From Gari tellinella (Eukaryota > Mollusca > Bivalvia > Cardiida > Psammobiidae): a DNA stretch of 64,000 bases. Positions 23,201-29,715 of this stretch are shown here, piece by piece. How positions within the stretch are numbered: the first letter of the stretch is position 1; each line of letters starts with the position of its first letter. Where the stretch lies: NCBI GenBank assembly GCA_922989275.2, contig OV277870.1, positions 73,038,579 through 73,102,578 on the forward strand. Direction: 5' to 3'. Position numbers and translations under genes: made by a program. Under the pieces are notes generated by a model. That model saw nothing but the letters and a program-made list of their open reading frames with translations. It had not been told where the DNA came from and did not search any database.

Positions 23201-25635
23201 AAGCATTTCAGCAAGTTTGGTGAAGATCCGATAAAAACTCTTTGTGTTAGAGAGCAAAAAAGGCTGAAAGAGCCATTTTTTAATAATTAAAGGGCTATTA
23301 CTCCAACATGCCTCATGCGATTTTAGTAGGATTCAAACCTAACCTTGATTTTATATTAATGAAAACTTTCAGCAAGTTTGGTGAAGATTAAAAAAAAGTA
23401 TTTGTGTTGGAGAGCAAACTTTGCTGAAAACAGTCATTTCTAATACATAAAGGGCAAAAACTCAGATATGCCACATGCGATTTTAGTAATAATCAAGCTA
23501 GACCTAAATTTTATATGAATAGATATTTTCAGCACGTTTGTTGAATATCCGATAAAAGCTGTTTGTTTTAGAGTGCAAAAATGACTGAAACAGTCATTTT
23601 TTATTAATAAACAGACAATAACTCAAAAATACCTTATGCGATTTTAGTAGTAATCTAACTAAACCTTGATTTTATACCAATGAACATTTTCAGCAAGTTT
23701 GTGGAAGATCGGATAAAAAATATTCGAGTTAGAGAGCGGACAAAAAAGTGTGATAGTCTAACTGACTGATGGATGGGCGGGCGAAGATAGATAACGGTTG
23801 CACACGGTGAAGTTGAATTCGGCTGTATCGCGTGATACTAAGCCGTGTGGTAATGTTTATATCAGACGTTCTATTTTCGGTTTGTTATGATTTTAAATGG
23901 CCCGTTTTGGTGATTTAGGTCCGTCTTCATCATTTCATAGATCAGTTTGGCCCATAAGAATGTTCAAACATTATTATTAGCCGTTATTGTATTTCAGACA
24001 TTAAGAAAAGGTCTGAAAACACAATGGGACTTTAAAACAAAGGTCCAACTGCTCTAAAAATAGCACTTCTTTAACTCATTGAGCCCTAGTGACGCATATA
24101 TGCGTCTTTCACCAAATGTGAACATGTGAAGAGTATGATTGTCCTATATGCAAACAGTGAAGTCCCTGATCAGAGGGCTCCTGAAGGAGCCCTCTGATCA
24201 GGGACTTTACTGTTTGGCATTTTGCAATTTATTACAAAAAACAACCCAAAATAGTCAAAAATGGACTAGCCTTGAGTGCAAACTGGAATTTTCCATTAGA
24301 AGTTCCAGGGGATAATGAGTTAAAAGAAACGATGAGATGACAAACGTCTTGGGTCTAGATCAAGCATGATAAATGTAAATACCAGGATCCAAACAGGTTG
24401 TGAAGGTATTTAATGCTGTTTATTAAAAACTAAATTTGCAGACTTAATATGAATAATAAGAAGCCAAATTATATTATCTGTGTTAAAAAAAAATATACAA
24501 ATTTCTTCCCTTTAATAGCAAAATAAAAACACTTTGTTTTATTAACTATCAGAGACCCAATACGGTTTTATAGGGTCTTCTCGTGACCTCAATTACCTAT
24601 TGGATGACCAAAATTATGAAGGAGGTAAGATGATATAATTTATGGAGTAAAAGCATCAAATATCTGCTTAGGCGATGGGCACGTAACCAAATGCTATGAT
24701 GTATTTAGCGAATAAATCGGTTTACCCATTACCCCATAGCCAGTTTCTAGTTATTAAAACAGGTGACCACTTTAAATGGGTTGAAATGAACAATTAGAAT
24801 GCATCATAAGGCGCGATCTGATTCATTTAAGCACGGAATGATATATGAGCGTATAATTCCGTAATTTAAGCCTGCTATATTTCATATGTTTCCTATTTAT
24901 GACTGTATAAAGTGGAACTACATGTATGCTCTTCAAGTGAAGAATAAATTTCTGGGCCCCGTTTCATAAAACATCTTACGACAAATGTTGTCGTAAGTCA
25001 AAACTTTAAAATACATTTAATCTCCGATTTCTCTATCTAATTCTGTCTTGTGACATCTTTTTGGAATCGTCTTTTCAAGACGATTCCAAAAAGATGCCAC
25101 AAGACAGGATTAAATTGAGAAATAAATAATAATTGAGGCTTTTATAATCTGACTTACGACAACATTCATCGTAAGAAGTTTTATGAAACGGGCCCCAGGC
25201 ATTTGATATTAAAACGTGTATTTGTGGGGTAATGGGTTAACTTAAACCTACACATATTCTTAACCCTTAGCCCGCCAAATAAATTGTTGTCTGCTATATT
25301 TCTCGTCTGCTTCAAGTTTCAAAGTGCTTCAGAGTTGCTCAAAATTGCTGAAAATGTTGTCCGAGTGTCAAACAGCTTGGATCCGGATGAGACGCCGAGT
25401 AACTCGGCGTCTCATCCGGATCCAAGCTGTTTGCATATGGAGCTATAGTCGTGAGTGGCAGGCTACGGGTTAATACATGTTTACATTTTATAATGTTTCA
25501 GACAAACGCAAATCAACCTGCGAATCAACTATCATCTACTGGGTACCACACATGTTACTAGTGCTGATAATCATTGTAGAAGTTGTGGCAACCTCGTATT
25601 TTCTGATGAAGAAGTGGAAATTGAAACAGTCCTAG
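1993..25635 (+). CDS. Gene span: ZP-domain transmembrane protein, 5' partial (8 exons seen)
   Basis: This is the joined model of exons 1993-2208, 4671-4825, 6719-6779, 7539-7631 (least sure), 9996-10101, 11669-11855, 12272-12383 and 25502-25635. Splice phases agree at every junction and the reading ends at TAG 25633-25635. The visible protein is about 350 residues: a beta-rich N-terminal part, a ZP-C-like part with FRFAGSYYVFF and a CxxxxxxC pair, an RNKR furin-type site, a single hydrophobic helix and a basic tail. ZP proteins are secreted or membrane-anchored and polymerise outside the cell after cleavage upstream of the anchor. No start codon or signal peptide is seen, so the 5' end lies before base 1. 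The last intron (13.1 kb) carries a LINE in the same orientation. ZP membership is fairly sure; the physiological role is unknown. Confidence 0.75.
2575..2625. repeat. CA-rich microsatellite
   Basis: Runs of (CA)n including 2601-2620. The minus-strand open frames here are low complexity. Confidence 0.85.
2742..2758. repeat. Poly-G run
   Basis: About 17 consecutive G followed by TAAACCTGGG. Similar runs occur at 27266-27283 and 56249-56264. Confidence 0.9.
3258..3712 (-). pseudogene. Reverse-transcriptase C-terminal fragment
   Basis: Reading the minus strand from 3712 gives SAPFLDLDLLINN, VSSKIYDKRDDFDFSIVN, YPHLDGDFPRSTSYGVYISQ and later RLRKILGHM, ending at 3258. This is a well-known segment following the RT palm in a family of metazoan retroelements; I recognise the block PRSTSYGVYISQLIRFAR but am not sure of the clade (Penelope-like is possible). 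A TGA lies just upstream at about 3718, and the fragment joins a MITE arm at 3711, so the RT catalytic part is missing. It is a remnant, not a host gene. Confidence 0.7.
4530..4590. repeat. Start of a GCCCC..TTAGTCGGG repeat with CTGT microsatellite
   Basis: GCCCCCACACTACTTAGTCG followed by (TGTC)n resembles 48564-48620. It is a fragment of a dispersed element. Confidence 0.6.
4671..4825 (+). CDS. ZP-protein exon: beta segment ending PFGMKFP
   Basis: The acceptor is CATTGTAG at 4663-4670 and the donor GTTAGT at 4826. Phase 1 in, phase 0 out. It encodes VTYADLSMSIELNVTG and then GWYEFYSKDPTAQFGIYIID and PFGMKFP. The G-x-Y/W-E, FG-x-Y and P-x-GM-x-F succession resembles the end of IgGFc-binding-type domains (known family pattern, from memory). 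One NVT sequon suggests an extracellular location. Open reading extends upstream of 4671 but crosses an unrelated repeat, so it is not exon. Confidence 0.7.
4900..6710. other. Intron with no recognised coding content
   Basis: Nothing coding is seen between the ZP exons at 4825 and 6719. Half-hairpins of the CAAACAG family lie at 4045-4125 (just upstream) and 6050-6125, and GTGCTCCCTCCCTACAACGA at 6359 starts a MITE. Confidence 0.6.
6719..6779 (+). CDS. ZP-protein exon: short linker with two cysteines
   Basis: The acceptor is TTTTCAG ending at 6718 and the donor GTAATT at 6780. Phase 0 in, phase 1 out. It encodes CVDNSTGDIVSC followed by a Ser/Asp-rich stretch, a probable small disulphide loop and linker. 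The phases match both neighbours. The exon is short, so it rests on phase, splice sites and the cysteine pair. Confidence 0.6.
7539..7631 (+). CDS. ZP-protein exon (boundaries uncertain)
   Basis: The only acceptor in the region that keeps phase with the 6719-6779 exon and leaves no stop is CAG ending at 7538. The donor GTACAC at 7632 gives the phase needed by the exon at 9996. The exon would encode DYVLLFVTSNILQEFSDM, then SLKYLQRASLHVA. A better-looking acceptor at 7571-7576 (ATTACAG) would need an unseen exon to correct the phase. Reading runs open to TGA at 7769-7771, which must lie in the intron. Confidence 0.45.
7967..8214. mobile_element. AAGCAG-hairpin MITE, long form
   Basis: It runs from TTAACCATTACCC to GGGGTAATGGGTTAA with the central hairpin GTGCCTTAAGGCAC at about 8122. 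Ends are inverted repeats of each other (TTAACCCATTACC type). A degenerate second copy lies at 8610-8770. Confidence 0.75.
8928..9390. mobile_element. Foldback repeat with ATATTAGATGGCAGTTTGCG arms
   Basis: Bases 8928-9060 are a long palindrome (ATTAGATGGCAGTTTGCGTG ... its inverse). The unit continues to GGTGTAATAATAAA near 9390. A second copy lies inverted at 56710-57150. Confidence 0.75.
9722..9960. mobile_element. MITE with GAGGGCTCC hairpin
   Basis: Ends TTAACCCTTTCAACCC and GGGTTGAAAGGGTTAA are perfect inverses. The apex hairpin at 9781-9826 is GAGGGCTCCTATAGGAGCCCTC within matching outer arms. It ends 34 bp before a ZP-gene acceptor. Confidence 0.85.
9996..10101 (+). CDS. ZP-protein exon: first part of ZP-C-like region
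   Basis: The acceptor is GTATTTTCAG ending at 9995 and the donor is GTATGT at 10102. Phase 1 in, phase 2 out. It encodes EDNPNVLKLRFKADTLL, then ISNTSTFIGSSAQTLHRK. The next exon starts by completing Gly-Cys, the GC pair that begins the second half of ZP-C in many ZP proteins. One NTS sequon is present. The acceptor sits just after a MITE (9722-9960). Confidence 0.65.
10871..10929. repeat. CAAACAG-family hairpin
   Basis: Near-perfect palindrome with apex GCCGCGT-T-ACGCGGC inside a MITE of about 10725-10973 (TTCGGTGCC ... GGCGCCGAAAGGGTTAA). Confidence 0.8.
10975..11220. repeat. Dispersed GATGGATGA.. repeat, copy 1
   Basis: Shares GAGGGATGAAGAGATGA, ATGATTTCAGGAAG and ACAATTAAGCCCCAG with 14945-15225 and part of 43435-43560. 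It has no terminal inverted repeats that I can see; SINE-like by size. Confidence 0.6.
11226..11440. mobile_element. MITE with a perfect 65-nt hairpin
   Basis: Ends TTAACCCCTTCACTGCC and GGCAGTGAAGGGGTTAA are perfect inverses. Bases 11335-11399 form a perfect palindrome with a one-base centre (T at 11367). This is the best preserved copy of the family. Confidence 0.9.
11669..11855 (+). CDS. ZP-protein exon: core of the ZP-C subdomain
   Basis: The acceptor is TTTCACCAG ending at 11668 and the donor is a consensus GTAAGT at 11856. Phase 2 in, phase 0 out. It encodes GCNTNEEGSAFSTVS, then WVMETNAFRIFRFAGSYYVF and FRLKFGACIDENGGCEV. The FRF-x-GS-x-x-V run followed by closely spaced cysteines is the ZP signature. 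Most ZP domains have C-x4-C here; this protein has Leu where the first of those cysteines is expected, so a disulphide may be missing. This exon is the strongest evidence for the family. Confidence 0.8.
11892..11940. repeat. CT microsatellite
   Basis: Interrupted (CT)n / (CTAT)n beginning 36 bp after a ZP-gene donor site. Confidence 0.85.
12272..12383 (+). CDS. ZP-protein exon: last ZP cysteine and furin-type site
   Basis: The acceptor is TTTTACAG ending at 12271 and the donor GTAACC at 12384. Phase 0 in, phase 1 out; 37 codons plus one base. It encodes SCAIRNKRSTESHHVDF and then an acidic stretch VDDDGTQNKRNKQ. RNKR|S fits the furin rule R-x-K/R-R and is placed, as in other ZP proteins, between the last ZP-C cysteine and the membrane anchor. 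A MITE begins about 30 bp after the donor. Confidence 0.75.
12411..14915. mobile_element. AAGCAG-hairpin MITE split by a ~2.2-kb insertion
   Basis: The left half (12411-~12590, hairpin GTGCCTTAAGGCAC) and right half (~14844-14915, ..CGCTTCTATGGGGGAAAGGG) match the two parts of the copy at 20903-21150. The DNA between them is a separate element. Confidence 0.65.
12595..14843. mobile_element. Element with CCTAATACCGACACCC ends
   Basis: The left end CCTAATACCGACACCCTCC and the inverted GGGTGTCGATATTAGG at 14629-14644 are clear. Further GGTGTCGATAT copies occur near 12620, 12975 and 14826. Size is 2.05-2.25 kb depending on which right copy is the end. No transposase is seen in its short open frames. 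Confidence 0.6.
14945..15225. repeat. Dispersed GATGGATGA.. repeat, copy 2
   Basis: Collinear with 10975-11220, from GATGGATGAGTTGGG to ACAATTAAGCCCCAG. Confidence 0.65.
15226..15911. other. Unassigned segment upstream of the LINE
   Basis: It contains a (TTG)n run at 15287-15311 and two short open frames (15428-15673, 15642-15905) that I cannot assign. It could be LINE 5' UTR or a decayed ORF1, but no coiled coil or RNA-binding motif is visible. Confidence 0.4.
15912..16548 (+). pseudogene. LINE apurinic-type endonuclease domain, N-terminal part
   Basis: Starting MTEQHLHIISLNAQ (15912), the frame meets TAG at 15954, then continues LRLNQWLIQQKTDIAFLQET with the QETH catalytic motif, SNIYAPN, a frameshift, and GCDFNDV. 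These are the conserved blocks of the LINE EEP endonuclease, which nicks target DNA to prime reverse transcription. The domain is cut after NYRNKQ by a palindrome and insertion, and its last blocks are found 1.1 kb downstream. Confidence 0.85.
16477..17620. mobile_element. Insertion inside the LINE endonuclease, starting with a palindrome
   Basis: The LINE frame is lost after about 16489 and resumes near 17620 with NQFTWRRKNGS. The interrupting DNA opens with a 156-bp near-perfect palindrome centred at 16554/16555 (GCCC|GGGC). No terminal repeat at the right side and no coding capacity were seen. A GC-richer stretch, 17450-17560, stands out but matches nothing I know. Confidence 0.6.
17620..17843 (+). 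pseudogene. LINE endonuclease C-terminal blocks
   Basis: The frame reads FTWRRKNGSEKSRIDFWLID, then STDHLAISLKIKKPL, matching the final RID-x-x-L and S-DH-A blocks of LINE endonucleases. It completes the domain interrupted at 16489. A TAA ends this frame around 17842; the protein continues in another frame from 17805. Confidence 0.8.
17805..18957 (+). pseudogene. LINE linker and RT N-terminal part
   Basis: One frame runs from 17805 through a single TAA (18336-18338) to about 18957. It holds SRIKFLEEGEKNTKYFLSLQ, LLYKKGDPEKIENWRPISLL, QGYIKNRYIGYNIRQIQDII and MLFLDFKKAFDTSEWEFMYR, the standard RT blocks up to the first catalytic Asp (FLDFKKAFD). Between EANVCEG and LTVEFYIKFW about 20 residues usual in such RTs are missing, an internal deletion near 18375. 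The frame breaks near 18920, just before GCPLS. Confidence 0.85.
18900..19452 (+). pseudogene. LINE RT catalytic core (ADD box)
   Basis: This frame takes over at GCPLSALLLIIVAEIMANKI and includes LKITQLADDTTLFVNNSEE, in which LADD replaces the usual YADD/FADD of the RT active site. It continues through GLKLNRNKTEGLLIG and GVYFGSEKDASND and stops at 19450-19452. The active-site aspartates are kept. Confidence 0.85.
19467..20729 (+). pseudogene. LINE C-terminal domain with CCHC knuckle
   Basis: A 420-codon open frame beginning FFSFLWGNKSEKIKRN continues the LINE protein after a frameshift near 19445. It ends with SPYCKHCNAIETLEHFVIYC, a CX2CX7HX4C zinc knuckle common at the end of L1/Tx1-type ORF2. 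It is the longest open frame in the window but has no independent start; the ATG at 19467 is internal to the ancestral protein. Confidence 0.88.
20903..21150. mobile_element. AAGCAG-hairpin MITE, full copy
   Basis: From TTAACCCTTTACCTGATAGC to GGGGAAAGGGTTAA with a central hairpin around 20985. It abuts the 3' end of the LINE. Confidence 0.75.
21293..21533. mobile_element. TCTTACGACAA foldback MITE, degenerate copy
   Basis: Related to 24952-25198: shared GTCGTAAGTCAAAACTTTAA, CTGTCTTGTGATATCTTTTT and GACTTACGACAA. It includes a central inverted pair around TCCTGTCTTGTG / CACAAGACAGGA. Confidence 0.65.
21672..21790. repeat. CAAACAG-family hairpin plus duplicated half-arm
   Basis: Palindrome 21672-21734 (apex GCGTAACGC). 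Bases 21737-21789 repeat the right arm once more. It sits in a MITE ending GTGAAGGGGTAAAAA near 21898. Confidence 0.8.
22281..22478. mobile_element. AGGGCTCC MITE, copy 1
   Basis: About 195 bp from AGGGCTCCAGATAAC to the inverse GGAGCAC. It has internal inverted AATGGTGTCATAC / TAACACCATAGCATT and GTCTCGAAGAGAC-type arms. Confidence 0.7.
22611..22675. repeat. CAAACAG-family hairpin
   Basis: Imperfect copy, apex GCCGCGTTATGCGGC. Confidence 0.8.
22780..23780. repeat. Tandem ~150-bp array with a polarity switch
   Basis: Units carry CAGCAAGTTTGGTGAAGAT and GTGTTAGAGAGCAAAAA. Two inverted units precede about five direct units; the switch is near 23065 (TCTAGGTCAAGG). Confidence 0.8.
24090..24325. 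mobile_element. MITE with GAGGGCTCC hairpin
   Basis: The hairpin 24151-24216 is CAAACAGT..GAGGGCTCC/GGAGCCCTC..ACTGTTTG. The flanks AACTCATTGAGCCC and GGGATAATGAGTTAA pair loosely. Confidence 0.8.
24720..25240. mobile_element. AAGCAG-type MITE split by a foldback MITE
   Basis: The outer ends GGTTTACCCATTACCCCATA and GGGGTAATGGGTTAAC are inverse. The host is interrupted exactly by 24952-25198. Confidence 0.75.
24952..25198. mobile_element. Foldback MITE with CTGGGCCCCGTTTCATAAAA ends
   Basis: The terminal repeats match over about 35 bp with few mismatches, and a second inner palindrome (GGAATCGTCTT / AAGACGATTCC) is centred near 25076. Related to 21293-21533. Confidence 0.85.
25369..25433. 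repeat. Perfect CAAACAG-family hairpin, variant apex
   Basis: Perfect 65-nt palindrome centred on A25401 with apex GCCGAGT/ACTCGGC. Both arms differ together from the common GCCGCGT/ACGCGGC. The MITE runs about 25262-25472 and ends 29 bp before the last ZP exon. Confidence 0.9.
25502..25635 (+). CDS. ZP-protein last exon: transmembrane helix and tail
   Basis: The acceptor is AATGTTTCAG ending at 25501. Phase 1 in; stop TAG at 25633-25635. It encodes DKRKSTCESTIIYWVPHM, then the hydrophobic run LLVLIIIVEVVATSYFLM and a basic tail MKKWKLKQS. The hydrophobic run of about 20 residues followed by Lys residues predicts one type I transmembrane helix with a very short cytoplasmic end. A glutamate sits inside the helix. 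It follows a 13.1-kb intron. Confidence 0.75.
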
Positions 25636-25936
25636 GGATGATATTACAACATCCTACCCCCATCCCGCTCTATACAGGGGCGTGGGGTTGTGTTACCCCC
25701 ACCACTCAATACATAGGTGTGGGGGTTTTATACAGCAGACACGACAATAATATATTGATACCTTAAGGCCTCTAGCCTATAGTATAGAGTATTGACACTA
25801 TACATTTATAGAGACAATAATAGTGTGGAAGTGGCTTTGTAATCATTATTAATCATTATCCCTACACTTCTGTTTATGCATGTACATGTAGTAGAACGTA
25901 TGAAAAAAGCTCGTCAAATAGCACAAACGACCAACA

Positions 25937-25942
25937 AATAAA
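25937..25942 (+). promoter_or_regulatory. Candidate polyadenylation signal of the ZP gene
   Basis: AATAAA lies about 300 bp after the stop codon at 25635, a plausible 3' UTR length. The interval 25636-25936 has no coding potential and holds a small C-rich/G-rich hairpin around 25702-25735. No other hexamer is better placed nearby. Confidence 0.4.
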
Positions 25943-26409
25943 AGACCCACCAGCAAAACAACTACCTGTTTCCGCACATTTAGACCATTGTTGTTTGACT
26001 GTTCAAAATTGTCTATTTTTCATTTTTAACATAACAAGGACGTTTCAGATACGTTATCCAAGACAAGTTATTTCGTAAAAATGCTTAATTAATTAAAACC
26101 TAAGGATTTCATTACGACGTGGCGTCATAATTTAAATGTGTTAACGTCATATCGTGGTTATCATTCCCTTACATCTATATTTATTCATATTGTAGTCATT
26201 TCTCCTGATGGGTAATACGAAACACGTCGGGAAATTAGTTTGAAAAATCCAGTGACTGTCTTTACCCTTTTTCCCTTCATTTGCTTGTTCCGATTTTCTT
26301 TCTCTTAAATACTACATGTATATAATTTTGGTAACTAAGAAGCCATCTTGGGGACTACTAACAACGGAGTTGTGTATATAGGGTCATTAACGTCAAGAGG
26401 AATCAGCTG

Positions 26410-26482
26410 GCCGCTGTGGTTTAGTGGTAAGCATGCTGGACCGGCAATCCAGAGACCCGTGGTTCGATACCTGGCCTCGGCG
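26410..26482 (+). ncRNA. tRNA-like Pol III head (Ala-GGC-like), probably SINE
   Basis: Box A TGGTTTAGTGG and box B GGTTCGATACC are spaced as in a tRNA, and CTGGA/TCCAG closes a 7-base loop CCGGCAA (anticodon GGC). The acceptor and T stems have mismatches and position 33 is C, so it is a tRNA-derived SINE or decayed tRNA rather than a working tRNA. Confidence 0.55.
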
Positions 26483-27265
26483 GCTGATTTATTGATATAT
26501 TGGTTGAAAGGCCTCCGACGAAAGAAAACAAGAGGAACATTCTACTGTATGTGAAGGGAGACGATCACTACAATTCGTTCGTATTTAATGCATACATATA
26601 TCTCTCTTGTAACACTATATGATGGATCGTGTTTAGACTGCCTAAGCACGATACATGTACATCAAATATCATGGTGTTACAAGGGATATTTATGTATATG
26701 TTACAGGGATGAAGTGTATTCAGGGATTACGCGTAATCCCTGAACTTTTTAGGGATTACGCGTAATCTCTGGGAATTTTAAGGAATTGATGAAATGTTCA
26801 TTTTTTCATCAAATTAATTGACTTGTACTATCATGAAATTTCTGTTTTTTTTTAAACATCATGTTTTCTTGACATATCATGGTCTAATGAACGTTCATGC
26901 AAAGTTTCTCGCACGTGTGAATAAAATAAGTGAACAGAGGGTATTTAAGTCAGGACAGTTAAAACCAAGACATCTGTCTTGTTAATAAGGTTAACAACCT
27001 ATTTTATAACGTGGTACTTGCCTTTGAAATTAATGAACTAAACGAGGTAAGATTCATTAGTTTAACCAAAAGTAACTGCCAAATATTTATAAAAAATCAA
27101 CGAAAAGTTTCAAAAATACGCATTTTCCCTGGGAGATTTAGGGAATACGTGAACTCCCTGATTTTCAGGGATTTCACGTATTCCCTGATTACACTTAATC
27201 CCTGTAACATATACATTAAACACGAAATAATTGTAAAAATGTCCCGGGGACACAACTCTGAGGCG

Positions 27266-27283
27266 GGGGGGGGGGGGGGGGGT
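27266..27283. repeat. Poly-G run
   Basis: About 18 G; the Pro-rich minus-strand frames over it are artefacts. Confidence 0.9.
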
Positions 27284-27421
27284 AGGGCACTTTTCGTCAC
27301 TACGTCGTGAAACCCAATTTAATAAACGTGGCAATATCACCCTTGCACAAAACAACTTTAAGTGTTGTCTAATAACTGCAATAATATATCATGCAATGAG
27401 GTATTATGCTGTTGCATGTTT

Positions 27422-27659
27422 AACCCTTTCAACCCTAAACTTCTCTTGTTGGTATTTATAATCTTGTTGTACTCTTCTAGTACAGATATTTTGAACCAGT
27501 CTACTGTTTTAAAATTTGGTGTGACAACAAAAACAATGAAACTATTAAACAGTGCAGACCCTGATCAGAGGGCTCCTATAGAAGCCCTCTGATCTGGGTC
27601 TACACTGTTTGCATTGTAATCAGTAATCTATACATAGGGATGTAGGGTTGAAAGGGTTA
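27422..27659. mobile_element. MITE with GAGGGCTCC hairpin
   Basis: Ends TTAACCCTTTCAACCCTA / TAGGGTTGAAAGGGTTAA, hairpin 27547-27612. Close relative of the copy at 9722-9960, in the opposite orientation. Confidence 0.85.
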
Positions 27660-27689
27660 ACAGACGTAAGAGTCATTCCGATGTTAGCA

Positions 27690-27955
27690 TACAGTGGAGA
27701 ATCTGTTATTCTTTCCCGTTTAAACGCAAACGTACGCAAACGCACGCAAACGCAAAGCACTAAAACGTAGAAAAGTACAACTTTTGGACAATTCTGATAA
27801 TTCATGTTTATCTTGGTGGCAAACAGTTTTGAGCCTGATCAGACGCCGGGTTACCCGGCGTCTGATCTGGCTCCAAACTGTTTGCACTGCAAATAACAGT
27901 TTTAGCGTAAACGCGTTTATTGGGAAAGAATAACAGATTCTCCACTGTAAATCTA
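27690..27955. mobile_element. ACAGTGGAGAATCTGTTATT MITE
   Basis: Ends ACAGTGGAGAATCTGTTATT and its inverse at about 27935-27953. Hairpin 27820-27885 has apex GCCGGGTTACCCGGC. It contains a repeated CGCAAACGYACGCAAACG stretch. Confidence 0.85.
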
Positions 27956-28047
27956 CCTCTCTACAACAATACCAATGGGAGACAAAGAGGTCGGAAGGAA
28001 TTGTGTTAGGGAGGGAAAACTGATACCTTTAGAGCGTTTAACATTTT

Positions 28048-28112
28048 CAAACAGTTTAAATCCAGATCAGACGCCGCGTTATGCGGCGTCTGATCTTGAT
28101 TCAAGCTGATTG
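28048..28112. repeat. CAAACAG-family hairpin
   Basis: Imperfect copy (apex GCCGCGTTATGCGGC) in a CTCCCTCTACAACRA-type MITE around 27960-28250. Confidence 0.8.
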
Positions 28113-28336
28113 TCACTCGTCATTACGTTTCTTCTATCAAATCCAATATGTAACTTTGAGACAAAACAGTAGACGACAGTTTGAAGTATTGCATCATAAA
28201 GCAAACCATGTGACTTCATCACAGAAGCCAACTCCGTAGATGTCATGAAGAATAAAGCTCACTTATAACGAAGTCTTTGGGATCGTCTAATTTCTTTCGT
28301 ACTTTCTAAATTTCGTTATATCGGGTCCATTTTACT

Positions 28337-28450
28337 ATACAGTCGAACTTCGATATCTCGACGTCGGTTTTGTCGAACATACCCGTGTTTTAAAGTTAAA
28401 ACGTGGCTAACTTTGAAATATGGGTATGTTCGACTTAACCGAGCATGAAA
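28337..28450. mobile_element. TACAGTCGAACTTCGATATC MITE, partial
   Basis: Starts TACAGTCGAACTTCGATATC and has the inner palindrome TCGAACATACCC / GGGTATGTTCGA. The right end is lost; compare 52267-52459. Confidence 0.75.
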
Positions 28451-28655
28451 AAATGCAGTTTGGCAGACTTTAAAAAAAACCGTTGCCCAATTGTTTGCCA
28501 CATAGACATCTACGGTGAAATCATTTTAACAGTGGTTCATGTAAGCGAAATGCAAGATGAAAATTAAGCTGTTTGCGCCCAGTGGGTTCATCTGTGCTTA
28601 GTCCATTTCTTATTGAAAGGGTGGCTAGTCTAGATTTTCATCTTCTCTTTGTTTT

Positions 28656-29032
28656 ACAGTGCTCCCTCCCTACAACGGCCCCAAACTACGATTCCCCTCC
28701 CTACAACAACGTTTGCCATTGTTTTCCAAACAAGACCATACTGTCTTAAACTTTCACTGCTGCAATATCGTCTGCTTGAAATTATCGTCTGCTGTTTTTC
28801 TAAAAGTTACTCATTAGTGGACATTTTTGACAGAAAAGAAACATAACAACAGGTGACAAACAGCCTGAATGCAGTTCAGACGCCGCGTTACGCGGCGTCT
28901 GATCTGGATTCAAGCTGTTTGCGAAGTTAGGCAAAGTCTTTTTTCCCTCCCTATAACGACTACCTCCGAACAACACACGCACTCTTTATCTCCCATTGGG
29001 TGTTGTTGAAGAGAGGAAGCACTGTATATTGA
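28656..29032. mobile_element. CAGTGCTCCCTCCCTACAAC MITE
   Basis: Ends ACAGTGCTCCCTCCCTACAA and the inverse GAGGAAGCACTGTA. Hairpin 28857-28922 has apex GCCGCGTTACGCGGC. Confidence 0.85.
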
Positions 29033-29049
29033 AATTCATATCAACAAAC

Positions 29050-29110
29050 ATTTTAGACTCTGATCATACGCCGCATGATGCGGAGTCTGATCAGAGTCTA
29101 TACTGTTTGC
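29050..29110. repeat. CAAACAG-family hairpin, diverged apex
   Basis: AGACTCTGATCATACGCCGC / GCGGAGTCTGATCAGAGTCT with a TGATG-type centre. Flanked by GGCAAAATGGGTTAA. Confidence 0.7.
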
Positions 29111-29395
29111 CTATATGGGATCGTGGGCAAAATGGGTTAACCAATTTTTGATTGAATATAGACTATTTCTTGAATTTCCTCTTCAACATCTATGTTACTT
29201 TACTCTCATTTATCTTTAAAACTATCAAAAGTCCTTGTTTGGGTTGTCGTCAAGTCCTTTCAAGCCATAATGACGTATTTACCTGTCTATCCCATTCAAT
29301 GCTCGCAAACATATATATCTTTTTTTTACTTTTTCAAAGTTAAGAAATATAGGCATTTTGACATAAGTATATTCTACTATTGATATTTAGTATCA

Positions 29396-29472
29396 AACAG
29401 TGTAGATCCTGATCTAGGATCTTATCTGCAAACTAGCGCCAGTGCATATGCACCTGGCAGTGAAAAGGTTAA
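29396..29472. mobile_element. Decayed hairpin MITE at the P450 3' end
   Basis: AAACAGTGTAGATCCTGATC / GATCTTATCTGC with right end GGCAGTGAAAAGGTTAA about 30 bp past the P450 stop at 29502. Confidence 0.65.
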
Positions 29473-29501
29473 GTCGAAGATTTTTCCGTCAAGGAACTTA
29501 A

Positions 29502-29715
29502 TCATTGGCGCGGTACAGCTTTGCATAAAAATGGTTTAGGTCTAAGTAATAGTTCTATATCAAGGTGGCCTTGTCTTGGGTCACATGGTACAGCATGCTC
29601 AGGTAGCATCTCGAATGTCCATTTCTGTAACAGGGTAGCAACATACAGAAAGATCCGGGATCTGGCCAGACCCTCCCCGGCGCATTGTCTCCGTCCCGTA
29701 CCGAATGGCAACCAA
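29502..29715 (-). CDS. P450 exon 6: heme-binding loop and C-terminus
   Basis: The acceptor is CGTGACATAG down to 29716 and the stop TGA is at 29504-29502. It encodes WLPFGTGRRQCAGEGLARSR, then IFLYVATLLQKWTFEML and the end LLRPKPFLCKAVPRQ. PFGTGRRQCAG is the F-x-x-G-x-R-x-C-x-G heme signature, with the thiolate Cys intact. The right end of a hairpin MITE lies about 30 bp past the stop, so it must be in the 3' UTR or cut it short. Confidence 0.9.

Larger units (their letters stand above)
22085..24031. mobile_element. Composite TTAA-flanked element, copy 1
   Basis: The ends AGCCGCATTGTGTTTT and (inverted) AGTCCCATTGTGTTTT lie inside TTAA at 22081-22084 and 24032-24035. Inside, in order, are an AGGGCTCC MITE, a CAAACAG hairpin MITE and a tandem array. 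No transposase is seen. The same order recurs at 53658-56613. Confidence 0.75.

Noticed and set aside
27097..27355. Pro-rich minus-strand frames
   Set aside because: Translation of the poly-G run.
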